This document shows positions 8,212-16,974 of a stretch of 64,000 nt of DNA, one piece after another (position 1 is the stretch's first letter; the number at the start of each line of letters is the position of its first letter). The translations under genes were made by a program, and so were the position numbers. The DNA lies in the NCBI GenBank assembly GCA_016710625.1, contig JADJVK010000010.1:61646-125645 (forward strand), given 5' to 3'. The notes beneath the pieces are model-generated. The model did no database searches and was not told the DNA's origin. It was given only the letters and a program-made list of their open reading frames with translations. This DNA comes from Saprospiraceae bacterium. Its GTDB lineage: Bacteria > Bacteroidota > Bacteroidia > Chitinophagales > Saprospiraceae.

Positions 8212-8592
8212 GACTTAGGTAGAAACTTAACTTAGCGTCTTAGCGTCTTTGCGAGAAATTAGCTTTTTAATCTAGCAGAGACGCAGAGTCGCAAAGTAAA
8301 AAAAGAAAAAGAAATCTTTGCGTCTTAGCATCTTTGCGAGAAATTATTTTTTTTTAAAATCTTGCAGAGACGCAAAGTCGCAAGTAAAAAGAAAAAAAAT
8401 CTTAGTGTCTTAGCATCTTGGCGAGAAATTATTTTTTTTAAAAATCTCGCAGAGACGCAGAGTCGCAAAGGAAAATAAGAAATTTTTTTGCGTCTTAGCG
8501 TCTTGGCGAGAAATTATTTTTTAAAATCTCGCAGAGACGCAGAGTCGCAAAGTAAAATCAGAAAAAGAAATCTAAGTGTCTTGGTGAGAAAT
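8212..8592. repeat. Tandem hairpin repeat, four units of about 80-90 bp
   Basis: The convergent gap between the receptor and trmD is filled by four tandem copies of a unit containing GCGTCTTAGCGTCTTGGCGAGA and TCTCGCAGAGACGCAGAGTC, plus a partial fifth. The halves of each unit are inverted: GCGTCT and GCGAGA pair with TCTCGC and AGACGC around a T/A-rich loop, so each copy can fold into a long hairpin in either strand. Copies differ by point changes and T/A-run length. The position between two 3' ends would suit bidirectional termination. Confidence 0.85.
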
Positions 8593-8594
8593 TC

Positions 8595-9272
8595 TTAATC
8601 TTTTAATAAATCCGGTCTGCGTTCCTTAGTTCTCAATAAAGATTGTTCATATCTCCAATCATCAATGTTTTTGTCGTGACCAGATAGCAAAACTTCTGGC
8701 ACCTTCCATCCATTATATATTTCTGGGCGAGTATAAACTGGAGGAGCCAATAAATCATCTTGAAAAGAATCGAATAAAGCGGAAGTCTCATCATTTAAAA
8801 CTCCGGGAATCAGCCTTCCCACAGTATCCACTACTACTGCAGCAGCCAATTCGCCACCAGAAAGCACATAATCACCTATAGAAATCTCCATTGTAATAAT
8901 ATGCTCTCTTATTCTTTCATCAATACCTTTGTAATGACCACAGAGAATGATGACATTTTGGAGTAATGATAATTGATTCGCTATTTTTTGGTTTAAAGTT
9001 TTCCCATCAGGCGTCATATAGATGACAGCATCATAATCCCTTTCGCTTTTCAATTGATTAATACAATTCAAAATGGGCTCTATCATCATCACCATTCCAG
9101 CACCACCACCATATTGATAGTCGTCCACCTGTTTGTTTTTGCCCAAGCCATAGTCCCGCAAAGGATGTAAGACCACTTCCAATAGCTGTTTTTGTTGAGC
9201 CCTCTTCATGATAGAGTGATTCAAAGGACTTTCTAACAATTCAGGTAATACAGAAATTATGTCAATTCTCAT
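8595..9272 (-). CDS. trmD: tRNA (guanine-N1)-methyltransferase
   Basis: At 225 residues this is a full-length SPOUT methyltransferase that methylates G37 of tRNAs using S-adenosylmethionine. Diagnostic segments are MRIDIISVLPELLESPL, DYQYGGGAGMVMMIEP near residue 52, ILCGHYKGIDERI near residue 108 and the knotted SAM-site segment SIGDYVLSGGELAA near residue 130. It stands alone here without the usual rimM/rplS partners. Confidence 0.97.
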   Translation of the reverse strand: MRIDIISVLPELLESPLNHSIMKRAQQKQLLEVVLHPLRDYGLGKNKQVDDYQYGGGAGMVMMIEPILNCINQLKSERDYDAVIYMTPDGKTLNQKIANQLSLLQNVIILCGHYKGIDERIREHIITMEISIGDYVLSGGELAAAVVVDTVGRLIPGVLNDETSALFDSFQDDLLAPPVYTRPEIYNGWKVPEVLLSGHDKNIDDWRYEQSLLRTKERRPDLLKD

Positions 9273-9344
9273 GAAAATTTGTAATTCGTCTAAAATAAAC
9301 TTTAAAATTATACGTATGATAAAATGAGTAGTTTAAGTAAAGTG

Positions 9345-9352
9345 TATATTTG
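9345..9352 (+). promoter_or_regulatory. -7 promoter element TATATTTG
   Basis: This exact TAnnTTTG match lies 19 bp before the ATG of the small exported protein. It overlaps an in-frame TTG at 9350 and argues against using that codon as the start. Confidence 0.5.
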
Positions 9353-9370
9353 TGGCAGAAAAGAAAATTA

Positions 9371-9958
9371 ATGACATTAATTAAATATATCACATTACTA
9401 TTTATTCTATTTAATGGTTGTGCAATGGAAGCTCAATCCATCATGTTGAAGAATCCTTCTTTTGAGGGAGATCCTAGTTTGCCAATTACTATTTTGGGTT
9501 GGTCGCCATGTCAGAGAGGCTCGACACCAGATTTATTGCCAGGTCTATGGAATGTATATTTGCCTGCAAAAGATGGTAGTAATTACTTAGGGCTAATCAC
9601 TAGAGATGATGGAACATATGAAGAAGTGGTGCAAGAATTACCTATAACATTAAAACAAAATGAATGTTACAAAATAAATATGTGGTTGGCTCATTCTGAT
9701 ACTTATGTAGGGTATAATTTACCAATAAGATTAAGAATTTGGAGTTGTGATAAGAATTGTAATAAAATTCAACTATTGGCTTCTTCTAAATTGATAACCA
9801 ACACTTTTTGGGAACTAAATGAGCTATTTATGGATACAAAAGCTGATGTGAAATACATCATGTTCGAAGCATTTTATGGACCAGGCATTTTTGTACCTTA
9901 CAAAGGAAATATACTAATTGATAATATAGGTTATATTGAGAAATGTAAAAGAGCCTAA
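9371..9958 (+). CDS. Exported protein with N-terminal 'NPSFE' jelly-roll-like domain
   Basis: I do not recognise a precise function. The ATG at 9371 gives 195 residues beginning with an export signal (MTLIKYITLLFILFNGCAME). The cysteine after FNG could make it a lipoprotein, or cleavage may follow AQS. The mature start LKNPSFEGDPSLP and the closing ILIDNIGYIEKC resemble the carbohydrate-binding-like domain that opens many gliding-associated Bacteroidota surface proteins. Here it stands alone without a sorting domain. An in-frame TTG at 9350 is rejected because it lies inside the -7 box. Confidence 0.6.
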   Translation: MTLIKYITLLFILFNGCAMEAQSIMLKNPSFEGDPSLPITILGWSPCQRGSTPDLLPGLWNVYLPAKDGSNYLGLITRDDGTYEEVVQELPITLKQNECYKINMWLAHSDTYVGYNLPIRLRIWSCDKNCNKIQLLASSKLITNTFWELNELFMDTKADVKYIMFEAFYGPGIFVPYKGNILIDNIGYIEKCKRA

Positions 9959-10072
9959 TTGGGCTTAAGCTTTTTATCTTTGGAAATTTTGTATATAATA
10001 TTTATTATCAAATAATACTTTACAATACTCCAAAGACAAAAAACTAATATCCATTTAATTAAACAGCTTGAA

Positions 10073-11425
10073 TTAATATCCCAAGATCTTCAACATAGAA
10101 TCTACATCTTGCTCAGATTTTACCTGCCAATCTAAAAGTTCTCCTTTAAAGTTTCTGTCAACCAATATTTGTCGAGGCGAAGGAATTAAACAATGTTTGA
10201 TGCCACCAAATCCACTTAAAGCATCTTGATAGGCACCTGTATGAAAGAATCCTAAGTATAAAGGCTCGTCGGTTGCATTTAATTTAGGAAGAAATACTTG
10301 GTTATGATGGGCTTCAGAGTTGTAATAATCTGCATTATCACAAGTTAATCCTCCTATATTTACCCTTTGATATTCTTTGTCCCAATGATTGATAGGTAAA
10401 AGAATGAATCGTTCACTGATTCCCCATGAATCTGGAATGGTATTCATCAAAGAATTGTCAATCATATACCACAACTCCGCATCATTTTGTTGCTTCTGCC
10501 CAATGACTTGAAAGATTGTTGCTCGGATCTGGAATGCCTTCTGTTTCACAAGCATCATTAATCAATCGGACAATTTCGTTGATCATGTATTGATAATCAT
10601 AATCGTAACTCATTGAGTTCCTAATCGGTAATCCACCACCAATATTAATAGCATTGAGTTCGGGGCAAAGTTTTTTAGTTGGCAATAGATTTTTAGCCCT
10701 TTCTTCAACTCACTCCAATAATAGATGGTATCTTTTATTCCAGTGTCAACAAAGAAATGTAACATTTTTACTTTGAACTTCGGATTGTTCGCCAATCTTT
10801 CTTTGTAGAAATCCAACACTTCTGATGGACGAATTCCCAATCTTGAAGTATAAAACTCAAAATTTGGTTCTTCCTCTGTTGCGATACGAATACCAATATT
10901 GATCACATCTTTATTGATCAGCTCTTCATAGTAGGAAAGTTCATCTTTATTATCTAATACTGGGATAATATTTTTAAAACCACCGTTGATTAATTTAGCG
11001 ATTTTAGTAGCATAATCTCTTGTTTTATAGCCATTATTGATGACTAAAGTATCTTTATTGAGCCTACCAGTATTGTATAATTTATTGATTAAATCAATAT
11101 CAAAAGAAGACGAAGTCTCCAATTGAGCAATATTTTTCAACACCTCATCCAAAACGAATTTGAAATGGGAACTTTTTGTACAATAAGAATAATGGTATTT
11201 CCCTTTATAATTATGTGTTTTAATCGCTTCATCAAAAAGCATCTGTGCCTTCTGAATTTGAGAGCTGATTTTGGGAAGATAGAATAATTTTAATGGCGTC
11301 CCATATTTATTGATGATATCATATAATGGTATTCCATTGAATAATAGCTTATTATCCTCCAAGCTAAATCCTTCTTGTGGCCAATAAAAGGTTTGGTCCA
11401 CCAAATCGAAATACGTATTATTCAT
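10073..11425 (-). pseudogene. speA: Arginine decarboxylase, disrupted by frameshift and internal deletion
   Basis: Three leftward reading frames together cover a fold-III PLP decarboxylase of about 450 residues. They are 11425-10610 (271 residues, with YHYSYCTKSSHF near residue 78), 10685-10482 (LNAINIGGGLPIRNS) and 10558-10073 (QNDAELWYMIDNSLMNT to the C-terminus). The first break is at a T6 run, 10671-10676: one extra base would join QLKK to LCPELNA. The second, near 10523-10527, lacks about 44 nt. Relatives encode a conserved segment of about 15 residues between GIPDP and ATIFQV, including a Gly-Glu-Ser-Gly-type motif. Loss of that block suggests a real null allele unless the assembly collapsed there. 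The start at 11425 is ATG. Confidence 0.85.
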
Positions 11426-11465
11426 TTAAAATTATCTAAAATATTATAAAAAAATTTATTAATCG

Positions 11466-12563
11466 CTACACATTGAATCTGAAATGCATGATATCGCCAT
11501 CCTGAACTACATAATCTTTTCCTTCCACACTCATTTTCCCTGCTTCTTTTATGGCTGCTTCAGATTTATATTTCAAGTAATCCTCAAATTTAATCACTTC
11601 TGCTCTAATAAAACCTTTTTCAAAATCGGAGTGAATCACACCAGCAGCACCAGGAGCTTTTGTCCCTTTGATAATTGTCCAAGCTCTGATTTCTTTAACA
11701 CCAGCTGTAATGTAAGTGATGAGATTCAATAATTTATAACAAGAATGAATCACTTTATTTACTCCAGCCTCATCCAATCCCATTGCTTCTATAAATTCTT
11801 GTCTTTCTTCTTTAGATTCTAGTTCTGCAATTTCAGCTTCGATGCCAGCACAAATCAAAATGATTTCAGCATTTTCATCTTTTACTGCTTCTGCAAAAGC
11901 TTTGGTATGTTCGTTCCCACTAATTGCCGCAGATTCGTCCACATTACAAACATAAATAACAGACTTAGCAGTCAATAGCATTAAATCAGCTATAATTTCT
12001 TTCTCATTTTCATCTAAAGCAAGTGAACGAACTGGAAGTGCTTTTTCCAAATGTGCTTTTACTTTTTCAAACACTTCCAAAGCATGTTGATCTTCTTTAT
12101 TACCGTTTTTTGCAGATTTTCTTACTTTATCAATTCTTTTTTCTAAAGTTTCTAAGTCTTTGAAAGATAATTCTAGGTCTATAATTTCTTTATCTCTCAC
12201 TGGATTCACACTGCCATCGACATGGATAACATTGTCATCTTCGAAGCAACGAACCACATGAACAATAGCATCTACTTCTCTAATATTTGCAAGGAATTGA
12301 TTTCCAAGACCTTCTCCTTTACTTGCTCCTTTTATCAAACCAGCAATGTCCACGATTTCGACCATTGTTGGTAAAATCTTTTGAGGAATAATAAATACCG
12401 CTAAATCATCCAATCTTTTGTCTGGAACAGTTATCATCCCAACGTTAGGATCTTTTGTTGCAAAAGGGTAATTTGCAGCCAAAGCCTTTGCTGATGTTAA
12501 TGCATTAAATAAAGTTGATTTTCCCACATTGGGTAATCCTACAATCCCACACTTTAATCCCAT
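11466..12563 (-). CDS. ychF: Redox-responsive ATPase YchF (OLA1 family)
   Basis: The 365 residues match the normal YchF length. Visible motifs are the P-loop GLPNVGKSTLFNAL (residues 8-21), DIAGLIKGASKGEGLGNQF near residue 72, and CNVDES near residue 206, where NxxE replaces the usual NKxD and explains ATP preference in this family. The C-terminal TGS domain ends VQDGDIMHFRFNV. The start at 12563 is preceded by a minus-strand TATCTTTG box (12601-12608). Confidence 0.97.
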   Translation of the reverse strand: MGLKCGIVGLPNVGKSTLFNALTSAKALAANYPFATKDPNVGMITVPDKRLDDLAVFIIPQKILPTMVEIVDIAGLIKGASKGEGLGNQFLANIREVDAIVHVVRCFEDDNVIHVDGSVNPVRDKEIIDLELSFKDLETLEKRIDKVRKSAKNGNKEDQHALEVFEKVKAHLEKALPVRSLALDENEKEIIADLMLLTAKSVIYVCNVDESAAISGNEHTKAFAEAVKDENAEIILICAGIEAEIAELESKEERQEFIEAMGLDEAGVNKVIHSCYKLLNLITYITAGVKEIRAWTIIKGTKAPGAAGVIHSDFEKGFIRAEVIKFEDYLKYKSEAAIKEAGKMSVEGKDYVVQDGDIMHFRFNV

Positions 12564-12881
12564 TAGATTTTCTTTTATTTCAATAATTAAAAAACGGGTG
12601 CAAAGATAACTAATAAAAATGAATGACAGGGAAAAAAAGAAAAAGATGTTGTTTTATTAAATCTTGCTTTGAAATTTTAATGAATTATTAAATTTATATG
12701 TAAAATATTATAATTAAAACAATCATATTAATTTGGTAGTTAAGTTTTTAATATGGTTTTATCTTATTATGAGAAAACAAATTTTTTTTCATTTTTTATT
12801 TATAATACATATTTTTTCATTTTAAAATATTTTGTTTTTACATTAAAATATGATAAAAAAGAAAAGAAAAAAAAAACGAAT
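12564..12881. other. AT-rich intergenic region with ychF promoter box
   Basis: This gap lies between the MFS gene stop and ychF on the minus strand. Apart from the minus-strand TATCTTTG box at 12601-12608, a perfect TAnnTTTG match, I see only A/T homopolymers and no gene or repeat. Confidence 0.5.
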
Positions 12882-14126
12882 CTAATGCTCTATATAATCT
12901 AAATCTTTGCCAAAAGTATCTTTGAGATATACAATCCCAATCATTGCCAAAACAGAACAGATAAGACATACATAAATAGCTGCATTCAATCCTGAACTGG
13001 TTTCTTTTTCAAAATACCTAAACAGTAAAGTGATCGGGACAACAGCTCCTCTAACAAAATTAGGAACCGTATTGGTCACTGTACTTCTAATATTTGTTCC
13101 AAATTGTTCGGAGCTCATGGTTACTGCAATTACCCAATAACCATTAAATAAGCCTAGAAGAAAAATATAAATATAAAATTGAGTGTCAGTAATATCGTGA
13201 GAAGAACAAATAAGGATTGAAATAATGGTACTTGCAATTATATATGCCGAGATAACATATTTTCTACTTTTCACCCACTGGCTAATTGCACCACTTAAAA
13301 AGTCGCCTAAGGACAATCCCAAATAGCAAAAAACGATGGCTGTAGGTACTTTCATCATTGGGTTAACACCGATATTTTTTGAAAATTCAACACTTAATAA
13401 GACGATTACTCCAATAGCAAACCAAATGGGTAATGCTAATGAAATACAAGCTATATATTTTTTAAAATTTGAAAAATTATTGAAAATCAATTTCAAATTA
13501 CCTTTGAAAACCTGTTTGTCATTTTTGTATTTCTCGAACATACCTGATTCGAAAGTAGCCATTCTAAGAAATAACAAAAGAATGCCTAAACCACCACCAA
13601 TGAAGTAAGATAGTTTCCAATCATTGAAATAATTTCCAATTAATCCAGCTGCTACCGCACCTAATGCACCCACTCCAGCAATGATGGAAGTGCCCCAACC
13701 TCTGTTTTCTTTGGTCATCGTTTCATTCACTAAAGTAACTCCTGCACCAAATTCACCTGCAAGACCAACACCAGCTATAAATCGGAGCAAGGCATATCCG
13801 CCAATTTGAAGATTGCTAGGAAATAAATCAACCATTCCATTGGCAATATTTGCGATAGAATACATGATAATTGAACCAAACAGTACATTTAATCTACCTT
13901 TCTTGTCGCCAAGTATTCCCCACAACAAGCCACCCACCAACATGCCAATCATTTGGCTATTTAATAGGAAATCACCAATATGCTTTTGTTGATCACCTAT
14001 CACACCTAATGCTTCCAATGATGGTTTTCTTACTATTCCAAACAGGATTAAATCATAAATATCTACAAAATAACCTAGAGCTGAAACGATTACAGTTGTA
14101 TTTAAAATTTTGTCTTGTAGCTTCAT
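12882..14126 (-). CDS. Major facilitator superfamily transporter
   Basis: With the ATG at 14126 the product has 414 residues, and the upstream TTG at 14132 is less likely. About twelve hydrophobic spans are visible. The MFS loop motif appears as GGLLWGILGDKKGRLNVLFG near residue 65, and RFIAGVGLAGEFGAGVTLV near residue 115 resembles the metabolite/proton symporter subgroup. In the second half, MKVPTAIVFCYLGLSLGDFLSGAIS and FGTNIRSTVTNTVPNFVRG support the same group. The substrate cannot be told from the sequence. It is transcribed divergently from the DUF3995 gene. Confidence 0.88.
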   Translation of the reverse strand: MKLQDKILNTTVIVSALGYFVDIYDLILFGIVRKPSLEALGVIGDQQKHIGDFLLNSQMIGMLVGGLLWGILGDKKGRLNVLFGSIIMYSIANIANGMVDLFPSNLQIGGYALLRFIAGVGLAGEFGAGVTLVNETMTKENRGWGTSIIAGVGALGAVAAGLIGNYFNDWKLSYFIGGGLGILLLFLRMATFESGMFEKYKNDKQVFKGNLKLIFNNFSNFKKYIACISLALPIWFAIGVIVLLSVEFSKNIGVNPMMKVPTAIVFCYLGLSLGDFLSGAISQWVKSRKYVISAYIIASTIISILICSSHDITDTQFYIYIFLLGLFNGYWVIAVTMSSEQFGTNIRSTVTNTVPNFVRGAVVPITLLFRYFEKETSSGLNAAIYVCLICSVLAMIGIVYLKDTFGKDLDYIEH

Positions 14127-14255
14127 GAACAAATTTAATTGTTTGCAATGTTAAGAAATTAATTTAAATATAAATTATTTTAATTTAAAATATTAAATTT
14201 CAATCATACCCTATTGGTTATTTTATTATTTTTACCATGATAAAACATAAATAGG

Positions 14256-14693
14256 ATGGTATTTTTGATTGGTTTAATTTTGTCAACAATTTTTTTACTA
14301 ATTGCTTTCATTCATTTTAATTGGGGATTTGGTGGAAGATGGGGTTATGATCAAAGCATACCTACTAATCTAAACAATGAAAAGATATTTAACCCAAAGA
14401 CTTTAGAATGCTTTGTTGTTGGTTTTGGATTACTTTTTTTTGTTTTCATCATTAATATTCGAATAAATAATATCGCAAATCCTTTTCCCAATTGGGTTGT
14501 CAATACAATGATGTACATCATTGCTTTTATTTTTATTCTAAGAAGTGTTGGGGATTTTAAATATGTAGGCTTATTTAAAAAGGTTAAACATTCCGTTTTC
14601 GCAAAATTTGATAATAAATATTATACACCTCTTTGTATTTTAATATCTACACTAACCATAATATTGATAATAAATACTAAATCAATTAGTTAA
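14256..14693 (+). CDS. DUF3995 family membrane protein
   Basis: This 145-residue protein has four hydrophobic segments. The pattern IHFNWGFGGRWGYDQSIPTN near residue 24 is characteristic of DUF3995, a family of unknown function. Its TAA stop overlaps the ATG of the GH92 gene (TAATG), suggesting translational coupling to the mannosidase and GT-C-like genes downstream. Confidence 0.8.
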   Translation: MVFLIGLILSTIFLLIAFIHFNWGFGGRWGYDQSIPTNLNNEKIFNPKTLECFVVGFGLLFFVFIINIRINNIANPFPNWVVNTMMYIIAFIFILRSVGDFKYVGLFKKVKHSVFAKFDNKYYTPLCILISTLTIILIINTKSIS

Positions 14694-15550
14694 TGAAATA
14701 TTTTTTACTGTTTTTATTTATTGGAAATTATTGTTTTGCACAAACGGATAATGAGTTAGCCTATATCCAGAAGCAAAATAAAATAAAATTTGTAAACCCA
14801 ATGGTGGGTACCCATAAGATGGGACATACCTATCCTGGGGCAACTGTTCCCTTTGGCATGGTTCAGTTGAGTCCAGAAACCAACTATATGAATATGTTCA
14901 TCAATGGAAAATACAATCCAGATGTTTACAAATATTGCTCTGGTTATCAATATGCTGATACATCAATATATGGTTTTGCTCACACCCATTTTAGTGGAAC
15001 AGGGCATTCTGATTTAGGGGATTTGTTAGTGATGCCTACTGTAGGTGAGCTGAATTTGAATGAACCAATCAAATCTACTTTTTCACACCAAAATGAGACA
15101 GCTCAGCCTGCTTATTACAAAGTATTGTTGAATGATCATAACATATTAGCAGAATTAACCGCTACTGAAAGAGTTGGTGTACATCAATATACCTTTCCAA
15201 AAGCTGATTCTGCAAGAATTGTTTTGGATTTAATGTATAACATTTACAACCATGATGAAAAAGACGTTTGGTCTTTTTTGAGAGTGGAAAATGATTCTAC
15301 CATTACTGGATATCGACAAACTAATGGCTGGGGAAGAACGAGAACAGTTTATTTTGTAATGCAATTTTCTAAAAAATTTCATTCTTATGGACAATATAAA
15401 GTAAGTAAACAATTATATGCAGGATTCTATGGCAGATTCAATGAAAAATTGAATTTTCCAGAGATGGCGGGAAAAAACATCAAAGCTTATTTTAATTTTA
15501 ATACAAATAGCCAAGAAAAATTGTTGTTAAAATGGCAATTTCATCCGTAA
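14693..15550 (+). CDS. GH92 alpha-mannosidase, N-terminal fragment
   Basis: The first 285 residues of a glycoside hydrolase family 92 exo-alpha-mannosidase begin with a signal peptide (MKYFLLFLFIGNYCFA). They include VNPMVGTHKMGHTYPGATVP near residue 34, VQLSPETN, and YGFAHTHFSGTGHSDLGD near residue 93, the standard N-terminal GH92 motifs. The frame closes at 15550 because the A4 run at 15529-15532 is one A short. Adding one A joins LLLK to MAISSVSTEGAKKNL in the next frame. The complete gene would be 14693-16974, about 760 residues, as usual for the family. Confidence 0.88.
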   Translation: MKYFLLFLFIGNYCFAQTDNELAYIQKQNKIKFVNPMVGTHKMGHTYPGATVPFGMVQLSPETNYMNMFINGKYNPDVYKYCSGYQYADTSIYGFAHTHFSGTGHSDLGDLLVMPTVGELNLNEPIKSTFSHQNETAQPAYYKVLLNDHNILAELTATERVGVHQYTFPKADSARIVLDLMYNIYNHDEKDVWSFLRVENDSTITGYRQTNGWGRTRTVYFVMQFSKKFHSYGQYKVSKQLYAGFYGRFNEKLNFPEMAGKNIKAYFNFNTNSQEKLLLKWQFHP

Positions 15551-16974
15551 GTACGGAAGGTGCCAAGAAAAACCTCCAAGCCGAAATGCCACATTGGGAC
15601 TTTGATAGAGTAGTGGCAAATAGTCAAGAAAAATGGAATAGAGAATTGTCAAAAGTTTCTATTGAAGCAAATTCCAAGGCTGATGAAGAAACATTTTATA
15701 CTGCATTATATCATAGTATGCTGAGCCCAACACTATATGAAGATGTGGATGGAAATTATAGAGGACTAGATCAAATTGTACATTCTTCAATTGGTTTTAC
15801 AAATTATACTACGTTTTCTCTTTGGGATACATATCGAGCTTTGCACCCTCTTTTTAATTTCCTTCAGCCAAAGAGAAATAATGATATGGTGAAATCAATG
15901 CTTGCACATCAAGAACAAAGTGTTCATAAAATGTTGCCCATTTGGAGTCATTATGGCAACGAAAATTGGTGTATGATTGGTTATCATGCTGTTTCCGTGC
16001 TATCAGATGCAGTTACAAAAGGGACGACGGATGCAGATATCCACAAAATACTAAATGCCTGTATCAGTACTTCAAATGTTGATTATTTTGATGGGATTGG
16101 TTATTATAAAAAATTGGGTTATGTGCCTGAGGACAAAAGTGGTAACTCAGTTTCCAAAACTTTAGAGTATGCCTACAATGATTGGTGTATTGCCCAATTG
16201 GCTTTAAAAGCAAAGGATACTGTAACTTATAACAATTACTTGATGCGGTCTAAAAACTATAAAAATGTTTTTGACCCAACTATTAATTCTATGAGACCTA
16301 AACTATCTGATGGAAAATTTAGAACAAATTTTGACCCAAAAGATACTCATGGACAAGGATTTATTGAAGGAAATGCACTCAATTATGGCTTGTATGTACC
16401 ACATGAAATACCCCAGATGATAGAAATGATGGGCGGGAAAGACAAATTCGAATCTTTTTTGGATAGTATATTTTTACAAAAATTGGAAGATAAATATATT
16501 GAGAAAAACGAGGATATTACAAGAGATGGTATTATCGGAAGTTATGTTCATGGCAATGAGCCTGGGCATCATATAGCTTATTTGTACAACTGGACAAATC
16601 ATCCCAGTAAAACACAAGAAAGAGTTCGGATGATACAAAAAACGATGTACACAAATACAAAAGATGGATTATGTGGCAACGATGATGCAGGACAAATGAG
16701 TGCTTGGTATATATTTTCAGCTTTTGGTTTTTATCCTGTCTTGCCAGGATCCGATAGATATGAATTAGGTAGCCCTTCTATTCAATCAGCAAATATTTTT
16801 TTAGAAAATGGTTATACTTTTAAAATAAAAACGGTCAATCAAAGTCCTGAAAATGTCTATGTTCAGAAGGTGACTTTAAATAAAAGAGATCTTAATAGAA
16901 ATTATATTTTACATTCAGAAATTGTAAATGGGGGTGAAATTGTATTTTATATGGGTAAAAATAAATTGAAATAA
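15532..16974 (+). CDS. GH92 alpha-mannosidase, C-terminal catalytic fragment
   Basis: This 480-residue remainder of the GH92 enzyme contains the catalytic barrel: FYTALYHSMLSPTLYEDVDG near residue 55, TTFSLWDTYRALHPL near residue 93, the HGNEPGHHIAYLYNW substrate/calcium region near residue 343 and GLCGNDDAGQMSAWYIFSAF near residue 378. These are the most conserved GH92 blocks, so the enzyme would be active if the frameshift is a consensus error. The GT-C-like gene starts at the very next base after the stop. Confidence 0.88.
   Translation: MAISSVSTEGAKKNLQAEMPHWDFDRVVANSQEKWNRELSKVSIEANSKADEETFYTALYHSMLSPTLYEDVDGNYRGLDQIVHSSIGFTNYTTFSLWDTYRALHPLFNFLQPKRNNDMVKSMLAHQEQSVHKMLPIWSHYGNENWCMIGYHAVSVLSDAVTKGTTDADIHKILNACISTSNVDYFDGIGYYKKLGYVPEDKSGNSVSKTLEYAYNDWCIAQLALKAKDTVTYNNYLMRSKNYKNVFDPTINSMRPKLSDGKFRTNFDPKDTHGQGFIEGNALNYGLYVPHEIPQMIEMMGGKDKFESFLDSIFLQKLEDKYIEKNEDITRDGIIGSYVHGNEPGHHIAYLYNWTNHPSKTQERVRMIQKTMYTNTKDGLCGNDDAGQMSAWYIFSAFGFYPVLPGSDRYELGSPSIQSANIFLENGYTFKIKTVNQSPENVYVQKVTLNKRDLNRNYILHSEIVNGGEIVFYMGKNKLK

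Noticed and set aside
8212..8592. A CRISPR array between the receptor and trmD.
   Set aside because: There are no unique spacers. The parts between repeats are A/T runs, and each unit is an imperfect palindrome of 80-90 bp.
9350..9958. TTG start at 9350 for the small exported protein.
   Set aside because: The codon lies within the TATATTTG -7 box. The ATG at 9371 restores a normal signal peptide.
10664..10682. An in-frame A-AAA-AAC heptamer at the arginine decarboxylase frameshift, which would permit programmed -1 frameshifting into the next coding frame.
   Set aside because: The shift would indeed reach the right frame. However, the gene also lacks about 44 nt further on, so no full product could be made, and similar A-run breaks occur across the window without slippery sites.
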